The notes: generated by a model not told the origin, from the letters alone. A DNA stretch of 64,000 nt from Streptomyces gossypii (GCF_025165795.1 NZ_JAJAGO010000019.1:62001-126000), one strand, 5' to 3'; shown: positions 14,520-21,184, counted from the stretch's first letter. Program-made: numbers and translations.

Positions 14520-16513
14520 GCGTGCGTGACTACGGCGGAACGCTGGCGGGTCTCCCATGGCGAGGCTGGACGATTGAGACAACGGAAGACCTCGTGCCGT
14601 TCTTCTCTTGGATCAAGCGACGCGCGGAGCACGGTGACCGAGTAGCTGTAGACACAGAGGGTCGCGGCTTGAAGGTCCTCAACGGTGAGCCCGGGTACGT
14701 CCGTCTCGCGCAGTTCGGCACGGTGGATGAATCCTTCACCGTGCCCATTGAGTTGGGGAAGCCGTTCCAGGAAGCCACCAAATGGGCACTTGAGACACTG
14801 CCTCGTCTACTCGGTCACAACTGGCACGGGTTTGATGCACTCGCCCTGCATAAGACATTCGCCCTCGATTACAAGATGCTCTGTGACAAGGCGCAGGATA
14901 CATGGCTTTGGTCCAAACTCTGGGACCCACGGGGGGTAGAAGAGGGAGGGACGGGTGGCAGGCTTAAACCTCTGTCCGCTCACTTCATAGACCCTTCCGC
15001 CCCGGACACACAGGGCGGGTTGGAGGCGGTGTTCCGATCGCTGAAGTGCGGGCACACGAAGAAGAACCAAACCGGTTGGCGACACGTTCCGCTGTTTCAC
15101 CCGGTGTACCAGGAATACGCGCACCTTGACGTCATCCTCACGAGTCGTCTTTTCCCACACCTACAGCGGGGGGTAAGCCGAAACGGGACCTCCACCAAAC
15201 TGCCAGGCTACGAACACAATCTCGCGCGCATCTGCGGCAGCCTGACGATTCCCGGTCTGCTGGTTGACAAGCCGTACACGTCTGCCCTTTCGCAGCGTCT
15301 CGGTGAGGAATCGGAGAAGCACAGCGCCATCTGCGCCCGGTACGGCGTGGACAACATCAATTCCACGGCTCAACTCATTGCGGCCCTACAGGACATGCGG
15401 GAGGAATGGGACCGGTCCAACCCAAACGACCTGACTGACGGAGGACAGCTAGCCGTCAGCAAGCTTGTGCTGTCCCGGTTCGCAGACATCAACCCGCGTA
15501 CGGGTGAGCCCCTGGAATCCAGGAAACCCAACCCTCTCGCTGCCGCAGTCATCAAGGCGAAGCGTGCGGGGAAATGGAAGACCGCGTATGCCGATCACTT
15601 CCTCGCAGACGTAGACTGCCGTGGCGCCATTCACCCCAACATCCGGACCATGGAGGCACGCACGGGCCGGATGTCTGTCACCAACCCGGCAGTCCAGACT
15701 CTCCCCGCTGGAGAGTGGTCTATCCGTCGGTGTCTGCTCATGGACCCCGGACACGTCGCAATCTCCGTCGACTTCGATTCAGTTGAGCTGAACGTTTTGG
15801 CTGCCCTGGCTGACGTGAGAGAGATGAAGGCAGCCATCCTCCGGAAGGAGAAGTTGCACAACACCACGTCGAGACTCGTGTTCGGCGAGGGTTTCACCAA
15901 GTCTCAATACAAGATTGGCAAATCGGGCAACTTCCTCAAAGTATACGGAGGTGGCATAGAGAAGCTCATGTCACAGACTGGTGCGTCTCGCGCGGTGTGC
16001 GAACGGTTCTTCTCTCAGTTCAATCGAGCTTACCCGGAGGTCAAGGAATACGGGAGAAGGTTGATCCGGGAAGCCTACGGCGAGAAACAGTCACGCGGGG
16101 GCAATCTAGCGGTTCGCACCATTACCGGTCGAGTCCTCCCGATGGACCGGGACCGCATGTACGCGGGCACGAACTATGCCGTACAGTCCACGGCTCGCGA
16201 CTGCCTGGGCATGGCGCTCGTCCGCATGGACGAGGACGGTCTGACACCGTACCTACGCCTAGCCGTCCACGATGAGGTTCTGGCCTCAGCTCCCCCGGAG
16301 AATGCCGAAGATGTCGGACGGGAGATCGCCAAGCACATGAACTTCACGCTGAAGGGTGTTCCGATCACAGCCACCCCCGAGATTGGGGGGCGGAGCTGGG
16401 GCAGTCTGTACATGAAGGACGAACACGACCAGCTCATCCCCGAGTTGGCCGTGGCGCAGGATGAGTTCTACGCCGCGAATCCCGATGTGGCACACGCACG
16501 GGCAGCCGCGTAA
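14516..16513 (+). CDS. Family A DNA polymerase with 3-5 exonuclease
   Basis: A 665-residue replicative polymerase related to DNA polymerase I but lacking the 5-nuclease domain. The exonuclease domain contains VAVDTEGRG (~43-51) and a GHNWHGFDAL segment (~100-109). In the polymerase domain, EARTGRMSVTNPAVQTLP precedes motif A VDFDSVELN (~419), then KSGNFLKVYGGG covers the motif B helix and RLAVHDEV (~580-587) is motif C. It overlaps the primase stop (ATGA). With the primase-helicase it forms the replication core of the phage. Confidence 0.9.
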   Translation: MSVRDYGGTLAGLPWRGWTIETTEDLVPFFSWIKRRAEHGDRVAVDTEGRGLKVLNGEPGYVRLAQFGTVDESFTVPIELGKPFQEATKWALETLPRLLGHNWHGFDALALHKTFALDYKMLCDKAQDTWLWSKLWDPRGVEEGGTGGRLKPLSAHFIDPSAPDTQGGLEAVFRSLKCGHTKKNQTGWRHVPLFHPVYQEYAHLDVILTSRLFPHLQRGVSRNGTSTKLPGYEHNLARICGSLTIPGLLVDKPYTSALSQRLGEESEKHSAICARYGVDNINSTAQLIAALQDMREEWDRSNPNDLTDGGQLAVSKLVLSRFADINPRTGEPLESRKPNPLAAAVIKAKRAGKWKTAYADHFLADVDCRGAIHPNIRTMEARTGRMSVTNPAVQTLPAGEWSIRRCLLMDPGHVAISVDFDSVELNVLAALADVREMKAAILRKEKLHNTTSRLVFGEGFTKSQYKIGKSGNFLKVYGGGIEKLMSQTGASRAVCERFFSQFNRAYPEVKEYGRRLIREAYGEKQSRGGNLAVRTITGRVLPMDRDRMYAGTNYAVQSTARDCLGMALVRMDEDGLTPYLRLAVHDEVLASAPPENAEDVGREIAKHMNFTLKGVPITATPEIGGRSWGSLYMKDEHDQLIPELAVAQDEFYAANPDVAHARAAA

Positions 16514-16533
16514 GGGTCTCTAGCACTGGACGC

Positions 16534-16595
16534 ACTTACGTAAGTACCCTCTTTCCTGTGATGTGGGTCACACGAATCAAGGTACTTACGTAAGT
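16534..16595. promoter_or_regulatory. Symmetric compound operator with two ACTTACGTAAGT sites
   Basis: ACTTACGTAAGT occurs at 16534-16545 and at 16584-16595, with the flanking ACC / GGT facing inward. Exactly midway (centre 16564.5) lies TGTGA-N6-TCACA at 16557-16572. The spacing from each outer ACC/GGT to the central dyad is 8 bp on both sides. The whole 62-bp block is therefore two-fold symmetric. It probably binds the phage repressor at the outer sites and possibly a second dimeric factor in the centre. Confidence 0.7.
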
Positions 16596-16714
16596 GTGCG
16601 CTCACCTATGCATCTAGGTCACGTTCCGGTAACGGTGTACAACCCCCGCCCGTACCGGGCCGCGCACACCTTCCTCACACCTCCGTGACCTCAGCGTCAC
16701 CCACCATTGCATAG

Positions 16715-16734
16715 GCATGCGTTGTCACGCATGC
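16715..16734 (+). terminator. Small hairpin downstream of the polymerase gene
   Basis: GCATGCGT (16715-16722) pairs with ACGCATGC (16727-16734) around TGTC, followed by GGGGTTTACG. It may terminate polymerase transcription. It overlaps the start of the doubtful frame at 16717. Confidence 0.45.
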
Positions 16735-16899
16735 GGGGTTTACGAATCACCCCCGATTGAACAGTTGCGCCATCGAATCCACGGGCGCACGCTCTGTCTC
16801 CCGCTCCGGTTGAGTGCACCTCCCGGAGTGGAACCGAACTACCTCCCCCACGGAGACCCCCTCTGGTCGGCACCGCTGTGCCTTGACCACTCCCGGTAG
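16717..16899 (+). CDS. Doubtful 60-residue frame with a CxxC motif
   Basis: This frame fills most of the otherwise non-coding 448-bp gap after the polymerase gene. It begins MRCHACGVYESP, resembling a zinc-binding N-terminus, but there is no clear ribosome-binding site, the start lies in a hairpin, and the rest is proline-rich without recognisable structure. It is listed only because zinc microproteins are frequent in this phage. Confidence 0.3.
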   Translation: MRCHACGVYESPPIEQLRHRIHGRTLCLPLRLSAPPGVEPNYLPHGDPLWSAPLCLDHSR

Positions 16900-16910
16900 C
16901 TCACAGCGCT

Positions 16911-16929
16911 GGAAACCCTTGCGCTCCCC
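16911..16929 (+). promoter_or_regulatory. Early promoter-like motif, copy E
   Basis: GGAAACCCTTGCGCTCCCC ends 32 bp before the sigma factor start. If the sigma factor recognises this motif, its gene would be positively autoregulated. Confidence 0.6.
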
Positions 16930-16961
16930 TGCCTCAGACAACGCAGCTACTAGGAGACACC

Positions 16962-17810
16962 GTGACTGATTTCGCGATCACTGACGTCCAGACCGCCCAG
17001 GCCGGTGGCCTTGAAGGTACGTCCGCAGCTGGACGCCTCATAGATGCGTTCGGACCCCGCATTCACTGGCACGCGTACAACGCCGCGACAGTCGGCGGGA
17101 CCACCAACTACGACGTGATCGAGGACCTGGAGCAAGACGCGCGGCTCAAGCTGTGGCAGGCCCTCGACCGCTTCGAGGGCACCACTGAAGGGCAGTTCGC
17201 ATCCTTCGCTGAAGGGGTCATCAAGGGTGCGGTAGGTATGTCCCGGCAGGCCGGTGACTCTCTGGTGTCCCGTGACACAGCCAACCGGTTTGAGCGCGCA
17301 CTGCGTGCAGCCAACGGGGATGTCTACTTGGCACAGATGCTCGCCAGTGACCCCGACGTAATGGGCAAGCACGGACTGTCCACCGAGCTGGCGCTAGCTG
17401 CCCGCATGGCTTACCAGGGGGTCTTCTACCTGGACGCACCACTGCCGAATCAAGCAGACACGACCGTTGGAGACATGCGCGAGCCAAAAATCGGACCGGT
17501 CCTTGTGTCTGAAATTGGTATACCCGAAGACTTGATCGAACCCGCCGACATCACAGCAGCGCAGAACGCCCGTGAGCGGCGTGAGACCGTGCCTAAGGTC
17601 CACAGCGTGCTGTCCATGCTGTCCGCCACGCAGAGGCTCATCCTCCAGGCTCTGACCGGCATTGAGCCCGTGGCCTACTACGGCACCGAGAACGATGACG
17701 CACTGGCCGAAGACCACGGGCTTGTGCGCAAGCAGATCAAGGTCAACCGCAGCAAGGCCAAGTCGAACTTCGCGGCCAAGTGGATTGCCACCTACGGCGA
17801 GTGGTCGTAG
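16962..17810 (+). CDS. Divergent phage sigma factor
   Basis: This protein has 282 residues from GTG 16962, behind AGGAGACACC. Residues ~50-95 (NYDVIEDLEQDARLKLWQAL, then FASFAEGVIKGAVG) match sigma70 region 2 in pattern, with the acidic core-binding helix. Residues ~215-275 (VLSMLSATQRLILQALTGI, then LVRKQIKVNRSKAKSNFAAK) resemble region 4 with a helix-turn-helix. The middle is a poorly conserved linker. It is expected to direct host RNA polymerase to phage promoters, possibly the GGAAACC motif. Alternatively it could be an anti-sigma-like decoy derived from a sigma factor. Confidence 0.65.
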   Translation: MTDFAITDVQTAQAGGLEGTSAAGRLIDAFGPRIHWHAYNAATVGGTTNYDVIEDLEQDARLKLWQALDRFEGTTEGQFASFAEGVIKGAVGMSRQAGDSLVSRDTANRFERALRAANGDVYLAQMLASDPDVMGKHGLSTELALAARMAYQGVFYLDAPLPNQADTTVGDMREPKIGPVLVSEIGIPEDLIEPADITAAQNARERRETVPKVHSVLSMLSATQRLILQALTGIEPVAYYGTENDDALAEDHGLVRKQIKVNRSKAKSNFAAKWIATYGEWS

Positions 17811-17836
17811 TGGTCCTGTCTGCCAAGGGGTACCCC

Positions 17837-18376
17837 GTGCCCGTGGCGAAGCGGTGTTCGGGGTGTAGGGGGACGAAGCCGGTTGGAGAGTTCAGCAAGC
17901 ACAAGGCGAGGGACGATGGTCGGCAGTCGTATTGCAAGAGCTGTATGCGGGAGACCTGCGCAGCCTGGTACGCAGTCAACAAGGACCGGGAGCGGGAGAC
18001 CAGCGCAGCCTGGTACGCAGTCAACAAGGAACGGGCGCGGGAGACCAGCGCAGTCTGGAGAGCGGCCAACAAGGAACGGGCGCGGGAGAACCTTGCACGC
18101 TGGCAGCGCGAGAACCGCGACAGGGTGCGCGAGCACAACGCACGACGGCGCGCCCGCAAAGCCCAAGTCTGCACCGAACCCTACGACCGCGCCGCTCTCT
18201 TCGCTCGCTGGTCCCACACGTGCTGCTACTGCTCCTCCCCCGCCACCGACGTCGAACACATAACCCCAATCTCCAAAGGTGGTGACGATATCCTGAGCAA
18301 CGTTACGGTGGCGTGCGCAGCGTGTAACTCTTCCAAAGGCGCCAAGACGCTTGCCCAATGGGCAGTGACGTTCTGA
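17837..18376 (+). CDS. HNH endonuclease with internal 15-residue repeats
   Basis: A 179-residue protein. GTG 17837 is chosen for its AAGGGGTACCCC leader; the frame is open upstream into the sigma gene. The N-terminus is a zinc ribbon (CSGCRGTK, then YCKSC). Residues ~39-100 are four to five tandem repeats of pattern ExxAxWxxxNK(D/E)RxR, forming a charged helix. The C-terminus is an HNH domain: CCYCSSPATDVEHITPISKG (~129-148), SNVTVACAACNSSKG. HNH proteins of this type in phages are homing endonucleases or packaging nicking enzymes; position outside the terminase region favours the first. Confidence 0.8.
   Translation: MPVAKRCSGCRGTKPVGEFSKHKARDDGRQSYCKSCMRETCAAWYAVNKDRERETSAAWYAVNKERARETSAVWRAANKERARENLARWQRENRDRVREHNARRRARKAQVCTEPYDRAALFARWSHTCCYCSSPATDVEHITPISKGGDDILSNVTVACAACNSSKGAKTLAQWAVTF
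17951..18130 (+). repeat. 45-bp tandem repeats inside the HNH gene
   Basis: Four consecutive 45-bp units (17951, 17996, 18041, 18086) encode the 15-residue repeat. Units 1 and 2 are nearly identical, unit 3 shares its ends, and unit 4 is diverged, which points to recent expansion by slippage or unequal recombination at the left side. Confidence 0.8.
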
Positions 18377-18391
18377 TCACTACCTGCAACA

Positions 18392-18407
18392 CCCTTACGT
18401 AAGTACC
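18392..18407. promoter_or_regulatory. CTTACGTAAG operator-like palindrome, site 4
   Basis: CTTACGTAAG at 18394-18403, followed by TACC, lies 16 bp after the HNH stop and about 20 bp before the next ATG. It has the same asymmetric flank as the other three sites. Confidence 0.6.
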
Positions 18408-18425
18408 TCCAACCCAAGGAGCCCC

Positions 18426-18575
18426 ATGGCCAAGAACGGCTACACCGAGTCCACCAACCCTGACGACTGCGGACACCCGAACATGCAGCCGGTCATCTAC
18501 CGCACCGAGGAGGAGCCGACGAAGGATCAGCAAGGAGCTGAGTGCCCCGGTTGCGATGAATCTTGGCCCAAGTGA
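18426..18575 (+). CDS. Small phage protein with a CPGC knuckle
   Basis: A 49-residue protein with CGHPN and a C-terminal CPGCDESWPK, together a likely zinc site. ATG 18426 follows CAAGGAG. Function unknown; similar short zinc proteins lie at 22577-23332. Confidence 0.55.
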   Translation: MAKNGYTESTNPDDCGHPNMQPVIYRTEEEPTKDQQGAECPGCDESWPK

Positions 18576-18585
18576 CCGACAGGGG

Positions 18586-18628
18586 TTGCGGCTTCGGGAG
18601 GCGGTGTGCTCTACTAGGGGCACACCGC
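18586..18628 (+). promoter_or_regulatory. Sigma70-like promoter with overlapping hairpin
   Basis: -35 TTGCGG (18586-18591), 18-bp spacer, -10 TCTACT (18610-18615) preceded by TGTGC. The -10 lies in the loop of a perfect 9-bp hairpin, GCGGTGTGC (18601-18609) with GCACACCGC (18620-18628). The dyad could be an operator placed over the -10. Confidence 0.5.
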
Positions 18629-18646
18629 AACGAGGGAGCACACACC

Positions 18647-18877
18647 ATGGCTTACTGCCCCGACTCCGACACCGTCCGCCTCAACGGCCGTACCCACCAC
18701 CTGAGCTACCTCATCCCTGACGACACCTACGATGGGATGATCCACGATGCGGCCATGCTTCCTCTGCTTGCTGGATTCGCACGCCGTGCGCTGCTGGCGA
18801 GCATTGCCCGCTGGTACGGCGTGAATGACCGCATCGCCTTCCTGATCGCACGCGACATGTACAAGGTGCTTCGCTGA
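18647..18877 (+). CDS. Small unknown phage protein
   Basis: A 76-residue protein from ATG 18647 behind GAGGGAGCAC. It has a beta-like start (DTVRLNGRTHHLSYLIPDD) and an amphipathic helical C-terminus (LLAGFARRALLASIARWYG). No family recognised. Confidence 0.55.
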   Translation: MAYCPDSDTVRLNGRTHHLSYLIPDDTYDGMIHDAAMLPLLAGFARRALLASIARWYGVNDRIAFLIARDMYKVLR

Positions 18878-18883
18878 CACACA

Positions 18884-18934
18884 GCCCCGATGGTGACCTT
18901 AACGGGTCGGGAGGTTCGATTCCTCCCCGGGGCA
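18884..18934 (+). other. 51-nt mini-tRNA-like element with a true T-arm
   Basis: GCCCCGA (18884-18890) pairs with CCGGGGC (18927-18933), six of seven positions. Inside are GACC/GGTC with a TTAACG loop (18895-18908) and a perfect T-arm, GGAGG-TTCGATT-CCTCC (18910-18926). The T-loop matches the universal tRNA consensus. The D-arm is absent, so this is not a normal tRNA. It lies between two short genes; it may be a tRNA relic or an RNase P processing signal. Confidence 0.6.
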
Positions 18935-18958
18935 CTCCGACCTACAGAAGGAGACATC

Positions 18959-19168
18959 ATGCAGACAGCGAAGAATCTGAAGCGGGGAACGCGAGTCCTG
19001 ATCAATCAGGACTCCGTGTACGCAGGAGTAAGCGGAACGCTTGAGCGGTCACAGACGCGCAACATCGCCGATTTGGGCCAACGGATGGAGATCGAAACCG
19101 TCATCATCAACTCCGATACAGGTGGGCAGTTCTGGGTCTCACCGTGCTTCGTTGACGTAGAAGACTGA
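18959..19168 (+). CDS. Small unknown phage protein, barrel-like
   Basis: A 69-residue protein from ATG 18959 behind GAAGGAGACATC. The sequence (LKRGTRVLINQDSVYAGVSG, then FWVSPCFVDVED) looks like a small beta-barrel of the KOW/SH3 type. Function unknown. It is enclosed by the two tRNA-like elements. Confidence 0.55.
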   Translation: MQTAKNLKRGTRVLINQDSVYAGVSGTLERSQTRNIADLGQRMEIETVIINSDTGGQFWVSPCFVDVED

Positions 19169-19174
19169 CACATA

Positions 19175-19232
19175 GCCCCGAGACGGAGCCGACCGGCTGC
19201 CGTGCGAGCGTCATAGCTCACTCGGGGCGCCA
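19175..19232 (+). other. 58-nt second tRNA-like three-helix element ending in CCA
   Basis: GCCCCGA (19175-19181) pairs perfectly with TCGGGGC (19222-19228), followed by G-CCA (19229-19232). Two internal arms are ACGG-AGCC/GGCT-CCGT with a GACC loop and GAGC/GCTC with a GTCATA loop. The same acceptor heptamer begins the element at 18884. No T-loop consensus is present. Confidence 0.45.
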
Positions 19233-19262
19233 TCCCCCACACACTTCTACGCAGGAGTCACT

Positions 19263-19376
19263 GTGCCCAAGATCCCTAGCATATTGCTCACAGTACTGGT
19301 GAACGTCGTCGGCTTCGTCATCATCTACGCAGTCTCCTTCGTCGTCTTCTCCGCAGTCGCATCCCTCTTCCGCTGA
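19263..19376 (+). CDS. Single-span membrane microprotein
   Basis: A 37-residue protein from GTG 19263 behind GCAGGAGTCACT. Almost the whole chain is one hydrophobic helix (LLTVLVNVVGFVIIYAVSFV). It directly precedes a larger membrane protein gene, so the two may act together. Confidence 0.55.
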   Translation: MPKIPSILLTVLVNVVGFVIIYAVSFVVFSAVASLFR

Positions 19377-19404
19377 CACGTCCCCGACATCTGGAGAGAC
19401 ACCC

Positions 19405-20061
19405 GTGAACACCTTCATCCGCTTCGTGATCCTCATCGGCGCTCTCGCGTCCACGGGATACGCGGAGTACACACTCGCCGCGCATCTGGGCTGGCATTGG
19501 GCTGTCGCAGCGACACTGCCGGTCGTCCTTGATCTGTACCTTGTGCACGCCGTGCGACAGGGGCAGGACGTCGCACCCGCTGTGCTCGCTGTGGTAGCCG
19601 CGTCAGCCACCTCTTACACCATCGCACACCCCATTGACCAGGACACTCCGGTGCGCATTGCTGTGTCATGCATCGCGCCCGTCATCCTGTGGCGCATGGA
19701 GGCGACAGCGAGGCGGAGTCGTGAGACGGAGCCGACACCGCCCGAGACACTCGCGCCAGTCGCTGAGACACCGTCTGCGACGCATGAGGCACCTAGCCAG
19801 ATCATCCCCGTGTCACTCATCGACGATGACATGGTTACCGAGATGCGTGACACGCTCTCCCCCGTCTGGGACACGATCATTGGAACCCCCGCTGACACAT
19901 CGGAACGTCTCAGCGACACCGACGCGCGCCGCATGGCTGAAGAGGCTTTCGCGGCCGGTGTGTCGGCTCGCGCTGCTGCTGAGTCGGTGACACGATCGGT
20001 CGCTACCGTGTACCGCTGGTTCCGGGAGTTCAAGGCTGAGGGTATCAAGCAGCTTGCGTGA
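19405..20061 (+). CDS. Membrane protein with a C-terminal helix-turn-helix
   Basis: This protein has 218 residues from GTG 19405. Three to four hydrophobic segments occupy ~5-105 (FVILIGALASTGYAEYTLAA, AVAATLPVVLDLYLVHAV, VLAVVAASATSYTIA), like the DUF2637-type membrane domain common in actinomycete plasmids and phages. A Thr/Pro-rich linker (~112-135) leads to a C-terminal domain with a likely helix-turn-helix (GVSARAAAESVTRSVATVYR, ~185-204). It may be a membrane-anchored DNA-binding protein. The next promoter's -35 lies inside its last codons. Confidence 0.6.
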   Translation: MNTFIRFVILIGALASTGYAEYTLAAHLGWHWAVAATLPVVLDLYLVHAVRQGQDVAPAVLAVVAASATSYTIAHPIDQDTPVRIAVSCIAPVILWRMEATARRSRETEPTPPETLAPVAETPSATHEAPSQIIPVSLIDDDMVTEMRDTLSPVWDTIIGTPADTSERLSDTDARRMAEEAFAAGVSARAAAESVTRSVATVYRWFREFKAEGIKQLA

Positions 20062-20083
20062 GACACCCGCGTCATGCTCTAAC
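20054..20083 (+). promoter_or_regulatory. Sigma70-like promoter for the 20109 gene
   Basis: TTGCGT (20054-20059), 18-bp spacer, TGC-TCTAAC (-10 at 20078-20083). The block GCGTCATGCTCTAAyGAGGTTC is nearly identical to that at 21226-21247. Confidence 0.6.
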
Positions 20084-20108
20084 GAGGTTCACGGAGAAGG
20101 AGGACCCA

Positions 20109-20627
20109 ATGATCACTGCGACAGACGGCACGTACACCCCCCACGAGCGGGGAGCTAAGACACTCGCTGATGCTCGTGAGCTGAGGATCAACGGTGAGCG
20201 CGTGACTGCGTCGGTGGTCGGCTCCTCCGTATCGGTAACAGTAGGGCTGAAGATCGTGTACCAGGGTGATCTTCCCGTCCGCTGCAAGGGTCTCGCTGAG
20301 TTCTTTGAATGGATCGCCTTCACTGCAAATGCGTTCCTGCCCGTCGCCGACGACGACGACAAGTCAGGGGTCCTTGTGGCCGTACCTACGGCAGATGGCG
20401 GAACAGCTGACGTGGACATCGACGACGTGTATGAATTCTTCGAGATGTACACGGGGTTCCAGTCTGCGCGTAGGGGGTTTGAGAACGACCGGTCCGGCAA
20501 GATTCAGATGGCGATGCGTTTCAAGGCCAAGGAGCTAGGACTACGTCCGGCAGACGTCCGCCCCATTGCCCGCTGGTACCGATCGAATCGGTATGACCCG
20601 CGCATACGGGGACGCTGCCCCGTATGA
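20109..20627 (+). CDS. Unknown phage protein
   Basis: This protein has 172 residues from ATG 20109 behind GAAGGAGGACCCA. It has an N-terminal beta-rich part (VTASVVGSSVSVTVGLKIVY), a helical acidic centre (DIDDVYEFFEMYTGF) and a basic C-terminus (RPIARWYRSNRYDPRIRGR). The C-terminus could bind nucleic acid. I do not recognise a family. Confidence 0.6.
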   Translation: MITATDGTYTPHERGAKTLADARELRINGERVTASVVGSSVSVTVGLKIVYQGDLPVRCKGLAEFFEWIAFTANAFLPVADDDDKSGVLVAVPTADGGTADVDIDDVYEFFEMYTGFQSARRGFENDRSGKIQMAMRFKAKELGLRPADVRPIARWYRSNRYDPRIRGRCPV

Positions 20628-20670
20628 ACCTCTGCCGCTCCATCGGGTACACGTCCCCCAACGTGTACCC
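20626..20670 (+). promoter_or_regulatory. Degenerate early motif and perfect 10-bp hairpin
   Basis: GAACCTCTGCCGCTCC (20626-20641) resembles the GGAAACC early motif with one inserted base. It is followed by GGGTACACGT (20645-20654) pairing perfectly with ACGTGTACCC (20661-20670). The hairpin is probably an operator or leader structure for the 20696 gene. Confidence 0.45.
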
Positions 20671-20695
20671 TCTTGGACCTACAGAGGGAGACACC

Positions 20696-20842
20696 ATGAA
20701 CGACAGTGACGACATCCCGTGCCTGAACTTCCGGAAGCCGCAGCATGACGTGCCGTGCGACCAGGACTACGGACACGCCTCTAAGTGCAACTCGTACGAG
20801 CGTGCCGACTACTACTCAGCCTCCATCCGCCGCAACCCGTGA
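20696..20842 (+). CDS. Small His/Cys-containing phage protein
   Basis: A 48-residue protein from ATG 20696 behind GAGGGAGACACC. It contains three cysteines and two histidines (IPCLNF, HDVPCDQDYGHASKC), compatible with a zinc site of CxxxH type. Function unknown. Confidence 0.55.
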   Translation: MNDSDDIPCLNFRKPQHDVPCDQDYGHASKCNSYERADYYSASIRRNP

Positions 20843-20859
20843 CCTATAGAGGAGACGCC

Positions 20860-21168
20860 ATGACCACCACATCGATTTCCCTGCCCGGTAAGTTCCACAC
20901 CGACACGCTGGCAGACGGCTGGTATGCCTTCATCAACTCCGGCGAGTACACCAGCGAGCAGCAGGATGCGCTGGTGAAGGCCCTTCTGGAGGCTCAGGTT
21001 GAGGCAGCGAATCGCATGCTGCCCGATGGGCACGTCTGGCACCACATGGTGGACGAGCTGGTCTACCCGGTAGGGGACGATAACGAGTTGGACATGTGCG
21101 AGATCCTGGCGGACGCCACCCAGGAAGTGATCGACTCCTTTGAGGCGATCGAGGCGCGCGTCATCTGA
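20860..21168 (+). CDS. Unknown helical phage protein
   Basis: A 102-residue protein from ATG 20860 behind GAGGAGACGCC. It is mostly helical and acidic (SEQQDALVKALLEAQVEAAN, DMCEILADATQEVIDSFEAI). Its stop lies in a perfect 14-bp palindrome GAGCTGCGCAGCTC (21167-21180). Function unknown. Confidence 0.6.
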   Translation: MTTTSISLPGKFHTDTLADGWYAFINSGEYTSEQQDALVKALLEAQVEAANRMLPDGHVWHHMVDELVYPVGDDNELDMCEILADATQEVIDSFEAIEARVI

Positions 21169-21184
21169 GCTGCGCAGCTCTACA

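Noticed and set aside
16557..16572. TGTGA-N6-TCACA as a CRP-type cAMP receptor site
   Set aside because: The sequence matches the E. coli consensus, but its exact placement at the centre of the phage operator makes it part of that structure. A role for a host Crp homologue cannot be inferred from the match.
17951..18130. Regular 45-bp repeats as a possible CRISPR array
   Set aside because: The repeats are contiguous without spacers and lie in frame inside the HNH endonuclease gene.
18884..18934. A functional full-length tRNA gene
   Set aside because: There is no room for a D-arm and no seven-base anticodon loop, so a standard tRNA cannot form.
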